8,789 nucleotides of DNA, from the NCBI GenBank assembly GCA_036567205.1, contig DATCVA010000232.1, forward strand, positions 1 through 8,789, in the 5' to 3' direction. The DNA is from DATCVA01 sp036567205 (GTDB taxonomy: Bacteria; Pseudomonadota; Gammaproteobacteria; Burkholderiales; Burkholderiaceae_B). The notes beneath the pieces were generated by a model. It saw nothing but the letters and a program-made list of their open reading frames with translations, made no database searches and was not told where the DNA came from. Shown here piece by piece: positions 1-5,477 of this stretch. Each line of letters opens with the position of its first letter. Positions within the stretch are counted from its first letter, which is position 1. The translations under genes and the position numbers were made by a program.

Positions 1-1222
1 CCGTGACATCAAGGACCTGATCGTTGCACTCGATATCGGCACCAGCAAAGTGGTGGCGGTGGTGGCCGAAATATTGCCAGAAGGGCGCTTCGAAGTGCTG
101 GGCCTGGGCCAGCATGAATCCCAAGGGATGCGCAAGGGCGTTGTGGTCAATATCGAAGCCACCGTGAACTCGATTCAACGTGCGCTTGAAGAAGCTGAAC
201 TTATGGCCGATTGCAAAATCCGCGAAGTCTACACGGGCATCGCGGGCAGCCATATTACAAGCTTCAACTCCAGCGGAATGGTGGCTGTTAAAGACAAGGA
301 AGTTACTGCGACCGATGTGGCCCGTGTCATAGAAACGGCCAAGGCGGTCAATATTCCAACCGATCAGCAGGTGCTGCATGTGCTGACCCAAGAGTTCATA
401 GTGGATTCGCAAGAGGATATTCGCGAACCTATCGGCATGAGCGGCTTGCGCCTGGAGGTTCGTGTCCATATCGTTACAGGCGCCGTCAGCGCTGCGCAAA
501 ATATTGTTAAGTGCGTGCGCCGCTGCGGCCTGGAAGTTCAGGATCTGATTCTGCAGCCTTTGGCTTCCAGTCTTGCGTGCCTGACCTCCGATGAAAAAGA
601 GCTGGGAGTGGTGCTGGTTGATATCGGCGGAGGTACTACCGATATTGCTATTTATACCGGAGGGGCTATTCGCCATACGGCAGTGGTTCCGATCGCTGGC
701 GATCAAATCACCAGTGATATTGCCGCAATGCTGCGCACGCCAACTCCCGACGCCGAGGAAATCAAGTTGCGCTTCGGTATTGCCAAGCAAGTGCTGGCCA
801 GTGCAGAAGAGCATATCGAAGTGCCTGGTTTGGGCGATCGTCCCAATCGCCAGGTAAAGCGCCAGGCATTGGGCGCTGTGATCGAGCCCCGGATCGAAGA
901 GCTATTCACGTTTGTGCAGCAAATTGTGCGCGAGTCAGGCTATGAAGATTTGCTGGCCTCAGGCGTCGTGTTGACCGGTGGCACTTCTTTGATGCCGGGG
1001 ATCGTCGAGCTGGCCGAAGATGTATTTTTAAAACCTGTGCGTGTTGCGGTGCCTGGCTACGAAGGCAGTCTGGCCGATGTCATGCACAACCCGCGCTTTT
1101 CAACTGTTATGGGCTTGCTGGCCGAAGCCCGTTTACAGCGCGCCCGCGGGCGCAAAGTTGCGCAGCAAAAAGGTAGTTTCAAAACCCTGCTGGCGCGGAT
1201 GAAAGAGTGGTTTATGAATTAA
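1..1222 (+). CDS. ftsA: Cell division protein FtsA (5' end cut by window edge)
   Basis: FtsA is an actin-fold ATPase that tethers FtsZ filaments to the inner membrane and recruits later divisome proteins. The frame is open from base 2 and gives 406 residues; the first visible residues, RDIKDLIVALDIGTSK, match the family N-terminus, so only about two codons are missing to the left. Visible signatures are the phosphate-1 loop (LDIGTSK, about bases 26-49), the ELMADC segment of the 1A/1C region, the phosphate-2 motif DIGGGTTD (620-643), and the adenosine-site motif VVLTGGTSLMPG (about 968-1003). The C-terminus ends in a short basic and aromatic stretch (LLARMKEWFMN), which fits the conserved amphipathic membrane-targeting helix. 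The gene is followed after 169 bp by ftsZ on the same strand, as in most proteobacterial dcw clusters. Nothing in the protein looks broken. Function and family are very secure; the exact start lies outside the window. Confidence 0.97.
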   Translation, partial: RDIKDLIVALDIGTSKVVAVVAEILPEGRFEVLGLGQHESQGMRKGVVVNIEATVNSIQRALEEAELMADCKIREVYTGIAGSHITSFNSSGMVAVKDKEVTATDVARVIETAKAVNIPTDQQVLHVLTQEFIVDSQEDIREPIGMSGLRLEVRVHIVTGAVSAAQNIVKCVRRCGLEVQDLILQPLASSLACLTSDEKELGVVLVDIGGGTTDIAIYTGGAIRHTAVVPIAGDQITSDIAAMLRTPTPDAEEIKLRFGIAKQVLASAEEHIEVPGLGDRPNRQVKRQALGAVIEPRIEELFTFVQQIVRESGYEDLLASGVVLTGGTSLMPGIVELAEDVFLKPVRVAVPGYEGSLADVMHNPRFSTVMGLLAEARLQRARGRKVAQQKGSFKTLLARMKEWFMN

Positions 1223-1240
1223 GGCCCGGCGTGGCCTTGA
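1219..1240 (+). promoter_or_regulatory. Small hairpin overlapping the ftsA stop codon
   Basis: AAGGCC (1221-1226) and GGCCTT (1233-1238) form a perfect 6-bp stem with a 6-nt loop. It extends outward by one G-U and one A-U pair and so includes the stop codon (1220-1222). No T-run follows, so it does not look like an intrinsic terminator, and ftsA-ftsZ read-through is plausible. A role in mRNA stability or in limiting read-through is only a guess. Confidence 0.35.
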
Positions 1241-1378
1241 TGGGGCGGGCTCCAATGCAGCCAGTCCTCGGGAGGCGTTTCAAACTTGGTGCGAGTTTTC
1301 GACTGGCATCCCTTTTGAAGCGATTTCCGGAAAGAGCAGTAGTGGGGAAATTTTTCGTTATTCGTTTTTTGGAAATGT

Positions 1379-1385
1379 GAGGGAG
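1379..1385 (+). promoter_or_regulatory. Shine-Dalgarno sequence of ftsZ
   Basis: The purine stretch GAGGGAG lies 6 nt before ATG 1392 and 9 nt before ATG 1395. It decides the start in favour of one of these ATGs over the in-frame GTG at 1377, which would lie upstream of the ribosome site itself. Confidence 0.8.
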
Positions 1386-1391
1386 TCAATC

Positions 1392-2564
1392 ATGATGAAT
1401 TTTGAAATGCTCGATAACAGCGCCAGTGGCACAGTTATCAAAGTTGTTGGTGTGGGTGGTGCGGGTGGAAATGCCGTTTCCCATATGATTCGATCGGGTG
1501 TCAGTGGCGTCGATTTTATTTGCGCCAACACTGATGCGCAGGCTTTGGCCACAAGCGAAGCGCCCGTTCAGATCCGTTTGGGTCGTACAGGACTGGGAGC
1601 CGGTGCCAAGCCCGATCAGGGGCGTGCCGCTGCCGAAACAGCCCGAGAAGAGATTCGCACTGCGCTGACGGGCGCCAATATGGTCTTTATTACTGCCGGG
1701 ATGGGCGGCGGTACAGGTACCGGCGCAGGTCCGGTCGTGGCCGAGGTTGCTAAAGAACTCGGAATCCTGACCGTTGGGGTTGTGACCAAGCCGTTCTCTT
1801 TCGAAGGTACGAAGCGCTTGAAAATGGCTGAGGAAGGGATCGCGGAACTGTCCAAGCATGTGCATTCGCTTATTGTTGTCCTGAACGAAAATCTGTACGA
1901 GTTAATGGACGACGACGCCACGCAGGAGGATTGCTTCAAGGCTGCTGACGACGTCTTGCATAATGCTTGCGCCGGAATTGCTGAAATCATCAACGTCGAA
2001 GGCAATGTTAACGTCGACTTCGAAGACGTTAAAACCATCATGGGCGAGCAAGGTCAGGCCATGATGGGCACATCTATTGCCGCAGGCGCCGATCGTGCCC
2101 GGGTAGCCGCCGAGCGCGCAATTGCTTGCCCGCTTCTCGAAGGTGTCGATTTGCACGGCGCCCGTGGCATGTTGGTTAACATTACTGCCAGCCGTACCCT
2201 GAAAATGCGTGAAACCCGTGAGATCATGGATACGATCCGCAGCTATGCCGCCGATGATGCAACCGTTATTTATGGTACGGCGTACGACGAGTCGATGGGC
2301 GAGAATCTGCGCGTTACTGTTGTTGCCACCGGTCTTGGCCGCGTTGCTACGGCTTCGCGTCCTCAATTGGTGCAAAACCATTCAGAAGCGTTGCGTACGG
2401 GCACTGACAATATGTCTGTAATGGGTCACGATTTTTCAAGCTCGGACGTGCCTGCCGTTATTCGCAATCCGCGCAGCCAGGCTTCGGCCCAGGTGCGCGC
2501 TCTTGAAACCGCCGGTATGGATCACTTCGATATACCTGCTTTTCTGCGCAAGCAAGCTGACTAA
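1392..2564 (+). CDS. ftsZ: Cell division protein FtsZ
   Basis: FtsZ is the tubulin-like GTPase that polymerises into the Z-ring at midcell. The protein is 390 residues, a normal length. The GTP-binding domain has the GGAGGN loop near residues 22-27 and the tubulin signature GGGTGTG at 105-111. The T7 synergy loop NVDFED is at 207-212, with the acidic residues needed for GTP hydrolysis in the adjoining subunit. A variable linker (about 320-372) leads to the conserved C-terminal peptide ending FDIPAFLRKQAD, which binds FtsA, ZipA and other partners. I chose ATG 1392 because a strong GAGGGAG site sits 6 nt upstream; ATG 1395 (start MNFEML) is equally possible. The in-frame GTG at 1377 is unlikely. 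The gene follows ftsA directly and is followed by an unusually long 358-bp gap before lpxC. No oddities are seen in the protein. Confidence 0.98.
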   Translation: MMNFEMLDNSASGTVIKVVGVGGAGGNAVSHMIRSGVSGVDFICANTDAQALATSEAPVQIRLGRTGLGAGAKPDQGRAAAETAREEIRTALTGANMVFITAGMGGGTGTGAGPVVAEVAKELGILTVGVVTKPFSFEGTKRLKMAEEGIAELSKHVHSLIVVLNENLYELMDDDATQEDCFKAADDVLHNACAGIAEIINVEGNVNVDFEDVKTIMGEQGQAMMGTSIAAGADRARVAAERAIACPLLEGVDLHGARGMLVNITASRTLKMRETREIMDTIRSYAADDATVIYGTAYDESMGENLRVTVVATGLGRVATASRPQLVQNHSEALRTGTDNMSVMGHDFSSSDVPAVIRNPRSQASAQVRALETAGMDHFDIPAFLRKQAD

Positions 2565-2608
2565 GGGTTAAAAAAACAGATTCAACAAAAAAACGACCCT
2601 CACACTGC

Positions 2609-2627
2609 CGGGTGAATTTTTCGCCCG
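2609..2627 (+). terminator. Compact hairpin downstream of ftsZ
   Basis: CGGGTGAA (2609-2616) pairs with TTCGCCCG (2620-2627) over 8 bp, including one G-U pair, around a 3-nt T loop. It lies 45 bp after the ftsZ stop. There is no T-tract after the stem, so intrinsic termination is doubtful. A 3'-end processing or stability role is an alternative. Confidence 0.35.
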
Positions 2628-2635
2628 TGCAGACA

Positions 2636-2676
2636 CGGCGACGCACTTTCTTCTTCCCCAGGAAAGTGTGTCGCTG
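2636..2676 (+). terminator. 15-bp stem-loop downstream of ftsZ
   Basis: Bases 2636-2650 pair with 2662-2676 over 15 consecutive positions (13 Watson-Crick and 2 G-U) around an 11-nt pyrimidine-rich loop. No T-run follows, so it is not a classical rho-independent terminator. It ends 7 bp before the 102-bp repeat element, so it could also be part of a larger mobile or regulatory structure. The stem itself is certain from the sequence; its function is not. Confidence 0.4.
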
Positions 2677-2683
2677 CGTATTC

Positions 2684-2785
2684 ATTCCATTTCCAAATCA
2701 ATTGTAAGCACGAAGGCGAGTGCAGACGGTGCATTGGTACGGCAAGCGAAGCCGGCATAGTTCACGATCGATTTGGAAATGGAAT
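2684..2785 (+). repeat. 102-bp element with inverted-repeat ends, copy 1
   Basis: The element begins ATTCCATTTCCAAATC (2684-2699) and ends with its exact reverse complement (2770-2785). A weaker inverted match carries on for roughly ten bases inside each arm. A second copy of identical length lies at 8602-8703 in the opposite orientation; aligned without gaps, 76 of 102 positions agree, with the least agreement in the centre. There is no coding sequence inside. The size and architecture resemble small non-autonomous elements such as Neisseria Correia repeats in form only; I do not recognise the family. No clear target-site duplication is visible. The lpxC start is 137 bp downstream, so the element lies in a place where it could affect lpxC expression. 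Confidence 0.8.
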
Positions 2786-2835
2786 CAGGTTTCGTAACGA
2801 TTTTCGCTGCGGACCGCGCTTTATTGGGAGTAAAG

Positions 2836-2867
2836 TTAACTGCCGCAAGCGCTAATCCGGTTACAAT
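2836..2867 (+). promoter_or_regulatory. Weak candidate promoter for lpxC
   Basis: TACAAT (2862-2867) is one base from the sigma-70 -10 consensus and lies 55 bp before the lpxC start. The best -35 match nearby is TTAACT (2836-2841), but the 20-bp spacing is too long for a good promoter. This is offered only because lpxC is 358 bp from ftsZ and probably has some promoter of its own. Confidence 0.2.
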
Positions 2868-2922
2868 GGCGCCTAGAGTGCGGCTAGCCAGCCGCCATTG
2901 CCGTTTGATATTGGTCATTAAT

Positions 2923-3846
2923 ATGTTACTTCAGCGCACCATCCAAAAATCCATAAGCACGAAAGGTGTGGGGCTGCACTCTGGGCGTCGAGTCGAGATC
3001 ACGTTGCGTCCCGCCGAGCCCAATACGGGTATTGTTTTCCATCGTGTCGATTTACCCGAGGTGGTCGATTTGCCAGCCCAGGCCAGTAATGTGGGTGGCA
3101 CTCGAATGGCTTCGGTCCTGCAAAAGGACGGTGCGCGCGTTTCGACAGTAGAGCATTTAATGTCTGCGCTGGCGGGCCTGGGTATCGATAACCTGCATGT
3201 AGATCTTACCGCCGAAGAAGTCCCAATTATGGATGGCAGCGCCGGCACCTTTGTCTATTTGCTGCGTTCGGCCGGCTTGCAAGAACAGCCTGCCGCCAAA
3301 CAATTTATTCGGGTTCTTGAAACGATCGAAGTCCGGGAAGGCGAAGGCGATGACATCAAGTGGGCTCGACTCGAGCCATACGAGGGTTTCGCCTTGTCGT
3401 TTGCCATCGATTTCCATCACCCGGCCATCGACTCCACGGCTAATTTTGCCGAAGTTGATTTTGCCAAAGATTCGTACGTCAAGACTATAGCGCGCGCGCG
3501 CACCTTTGGGTTTGCAAGCGAAGTCGAGGCTTTACGCGCAGCGGGTCTGGCGCGTGGCGGCAGTCTTGATAACGCCATTGTCATGGACGAATATCGCGTG
3601 CTTAATTCTGACGGATTACGTTACGACGACGAGTTCGTCAAGCACAAGATTCTCGATGCCATTGGCGATTTATATCTTATAGGCAAGCCTTTGGTGGCGC
3701 GTTATGTGGCTTGCAAATCGGGGCACGGGCTTAACAATCAGCTGGCGCGTGCGCTGCTGGCTCGGCAAGATGCATGGGAATTAATCACCTATGAATCGAC
3801 CGCAACCGCGCCTAAGGCTTTTGTAAATGAATGGAAGTTTGCGTAG
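2923..3846 (+). CDS. lpxC: UDP-3-O-acyl-N-acetylglucosamine deacetylase LpxC
   Basis: LpxC is the zinc-dependent cytosolic enzyme that removes the acetyl group from UDP-3-O-acyl-GlcNAc, the committed step of lipid A synthesis. The protein has 307 residues, the usual length. The expected zinc ligands are seen: His78 in TVEHLMSAL, and His241 and Asp245 in KHKILDAIGDL. Glu77 is the likely general base, and His268 in SGHGLNN is the second catalytic residue. The start at ATG 2923 gives MLLQRTIQKSISTKGVGLHS, the family N-terminus. The open frame runs 50 codons further up to a TTG inside the right end of the 102-bp repeat, but that extension has no family similarity. No good Shine-Dalgarno sequence is visible before ATG 2923. 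The gene ends 37 bp from the convergent dciA-type gene. Confidence 0.97.
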   Translation: MLLQRTIQKSISTKGVGLHSGRRVEITLRPAEPNTGIVFHRVDLPEVVDLPAQASNVGGTRMASVLQKDGARVSTVEHLMSALAGLGIDNLHVDLTAEEVPIMDGSAGTFVYLLRSAGLQEQPAAKQFIRVLETIEVREGEGDDIKWARLEPYEGFALSFAIDFHHPAIDSTANFAEVDFAKDSYVKTIARARTFGFASEVEALRAAGLARGGSLDNAIVMDEYRVLNSDGLRYDDEFVKHKILDAIGDLYLIGKPLVARYVACKSGHGLNNQLARALLARQDAWELITYESTATAPKAFVNEWKFA

Positions 3847-3883
3847 CGTTGTTGTTTTTCGGTTAGAATAACCCGGCCGTTAT

Positions 3884-4375
3884 TTATGGCTGGGCGCCGC
3901 GATGATGCACAAGCAAGCGTTTTACCGCATCTGCCAGCGGCCCAGGGGCTAGCCCCTTTTCAAGTTTCTCGAACGCCTTCAGTGCGTTGTCATCCAGTGG
4001 CACGACCTCTCGGGCCGGTGCTGCTTTTGTCTGGTTTTGTAACAAACCAGCTTGAACTCTAACGTTAAGTTCGTTAAGGTTCCATCCGTCCTCCGTTAGC
4101 AGCTGAAGAATCCGGGGGGCTAATTGTCGTAGTCTTGCCGCGTAGGCAGCGCTGGGAACCGCCAGGGTAATTTGCTGTTTTTCTATACGCGCCACTCGAC
4201 AAACCTGCGCCAGCGCAGGAGGCAACACTTTTTTTGCCGCGTGCTCGATTGATATCAGCATGCGTGCTGTGGTTAATACATTAGCGCCATGCTGGTCGCT
4301 GCCCAGCCAGCCAATTGCGGTCAAATTGGCCGGTGCGGGTTTGTCTTTGGATCGTTGTACAGGTGTCCGGGACAT
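3884..4375 (-). CDS. dciA: DUF721 family protein, probable DciA-type helicase loader
   Basis: This 163-residue protein resembles the DUF721 family, whose characterised member DciA loads or operates the replicative helicase DnaB in bacteria that lack DnaC or DnaI. The core is about residues 30-108. It has a helix around ISIEHAAKKVLPPAL, then a strand-rich part (VARIEKQQITLAVP), then the typical helix AAYAARLRQLAPRILQLL, consistent with a small KH-like fold. The basic N-terminal tail and the C-terminal helical part (about 127-160) are less conserved. It is transcribed against its neighbours: convergent with lpxC (37-bp gap) and divergent from the M23 gene (24-bp gap). A reversed DUF721 gene between lpxC and secA is, as I recall, common in beta- and gammaproteobacteria. 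The start ATG has only a weak purine stretch (AGAAAAG) upstream. The family call is good; the helicase-loading role is transferred from the family. Confidence 0.82.
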   Translation of the reverse strand: MSRTPVQRSKDKPAPANLTAIGWLGSDQHGANVLTTARMLISIEHAAKKVLPPALAQVCRVARIEKQQITLAVPSAAYAARLRQLAPRILQLLTEDGWNLNELNVRVQAGLLQNQTKAAPAREVVPLDDNALKAFEKLEKGLAPGPLADAVKRLLVHHRGAQP

Positions 4376-4388
4376 TCGCTACTTTTCT

Positions 4389-4393
4389 AAGGA
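4389..4393 (+). promoter_or_regulatory. Shine-Dalgarno sequence of the M23 peptidase gene
   Basis: AAGGA lies 6 nt before GTG 4400 and 15 nt before ATG 4409, which favours the GTG as the true start. The site sits inside the 24-bp gap between two divergent genes. Confidence 0.65.
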
Positions 4394-4399
4394 TTTAGT

Positions 4400-5380
4400 G
4401 TGAGATCTATGTTTTTCAGGAGTCGTTCAAACGATTCTAACGCCAAAGTGCTTAAGACGCCGTTCTCGGCAATGCTTGTGGTTGCTGCAATGGCGGCTTC
4501 AGCCGCTGCCGGAGCATGGGTACAGGCGCAATACAGCAGCAAGCCGGCTTCGTTCAGCCTGGGGCAAGAGCTTGCAATTAGTGCGCAGGTGTCGCGCGAC
4601 TCAAGCTATATTCGCGAAAATGTTAACTTGCTGGCCTCAAAGGTAGGAGACCTTCAAGCCAAGCTTATTGTCATGAACGGGCTTGGCAAGCGGGTAGCCG
4701 AAATTGCCGGGGTCTCTTATACCGATCCTGAAGTCCATGCCAGCCTTGAGCATACTGCTACTCCTGTCATGGATTACATTTCCGATGGGCAAGGCGAGTA
4801 CGGCAGCGCTGAAAGCTTGGGGCGTCAGCTGGATGCTTTGCAGCAGCAAGTGATCGAGCAGCGCGATTGGTTTGCCATGCTTGATTTGGTGCTTACCAAG
4901 CGTGTCGGAATCGAGGCTAGCCTTCCAACCCTTAATCCGGTTAATTATCCGTACTTGAGCTCATCGTATGGATGGCGCCGTCATCCAATTACGAAGCGGC
5001 ACGCCATGCACGAGGGCCTTGATTTCGCAGCTCCCAAAGGTACACCTATTTATGCTGCTTCGGGCGGAGTGGTGGCCGAAGCCAAGTATCATTCGGGTTA
5101 TGGCAATATGGTTGAAATCAATCACGGCAATGGACTGGTTACGCGTTATGCACATGCGTCCAAATTGATCGTAAAGGCCGGCGATCTGGTCGAGAAAGGC
5201 CATATGATTGCTCGTGTCGGGTCAACGGGGCAGTCTACGGGTTCCCACTTGCACTTCGAGGTGCGCATGGCCGGCCACCCTCTGGATCCGACCTTGTTTT
5301 TAGCCCGGCCAGTACCTTCCGACTCGCTGCTTGTTGATGCAACAAAACAGGTTGAAGCCATCCTGCCCGAGGTGCGTTAA
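4400..5380 (+). CDS. Membrane-anchored M23 (LytM-type) peptidoglycan endopeptidase
   Basis: The protein has 326 residues. A short basic N-terminus is followed by one hydrophobic segment (about 22-41, rich in Ala, Met and Val), which fits a signal anchor placing the rest in the periplasm. Residues 60-165 look helical and probably coiled-coil (Gln- and Leu-rich, e.g. GRQLDALQQQVIEQ). The M23 domain (about 187-300) starts with SSYGWRRHPITKRHAMHEGLD. Zinc ligands His204, Asp208 and His285 and the catalytic His252 (YAHAS) are present, with HLHFE at 283-287, so it should be catalytically active and not a degenerate EnvC/NlpD-type activator. The substrate is presumably peptide cross-links in peptidoglycan. 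The GTG start is supported by AAGGA 6 nt upstream; ATG 4409 is the alternative. secA follows 97 bp downstream on the same strand, so co-transcription is possible. The exact gene name is not clear. Confidence 0.9.
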   Translation: MRSMFFRSRSNDSNAKVLKTPFSAMLVVAAMAASAAAGAWVQAQYSSKPASFSLGQELAISAQVSRDSSYIRENVNLLASKVGDLQAKLIVMNGLGKRVAEIAGVSYTDPEVHASLEHTATPVMDYISDGQGEYGSAESLGRQLDALQQQVIEQRDWFAMLDLVLTKRVGIEASLPTLNPVNYPYLSSSYGWRRHPITKRHAMHEGLDFAAPKGTPIYAASGGVVAEAKYHSGYGNMVEINHGNGLVTRYAHASKLIVKAGDLVEKGHMIARVGSTGQSTGSHLHFEVRMAGHPLDPTLFLARPVPSDSLLVDATKQVEAILPEVR

Positions 5381-5477
5381 ACTGTACCGTTTTCCTGCGG
5401 TTTTTTCCGCCAACTTAAAAAGAAATGCATAGGGCTTGCTGGATTACCGTCGGCAGGTTCGCATCAACGACACAAGA

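Larger units (their letters stand above)
2565..2922. other. Long non-coding gap between ftsZ and lpxC
   Basis: This 358-bp stretch holds no convincing gene. It contains, in order, two A7 tracts (2570-2576 and 2587-2593), a compact hairpin (2609-2627), a larger hairpin (2636-2676), a 102-bp element with inverted-repeat ends (2684-2785), and about 137 bp that presumably carries the lpxC leader and perhaps its promoter. Short open frames cross the region on both strands, but none has recognisable content or a ribosome site. Confidence 0.8.

Noticed and set aside
1368..1377. TTTGGAAATG before ftsZ as a fragment of the 102-bp repeat end
   Set aside because: Only ten bases match, with no inverted partner or internal similarity nearby. 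Chance is sufficient.
3861..3873. GGTTA-GAA-TAACC as a bidirectional terminator between lpxC and dciA
   Set aside because: A 5-bp AT-rich stem with a 3-nt loop and no T-run after it on either strand is too weak to call.
5397..5410. GCGG-TTTTTT-CCGC as a terminator between the M23 gene and secA
   Set aside because: The stem is only 4 bp and the T-run is in the loop, not after the stem.
5436..5477. Upstream TTG start adding 14 residues to SecA
   Set aside because: The family N-terminus begins at ATG 5478, and the TTG has only an AGGG one base away, which is poor spacing for a ribosome site.
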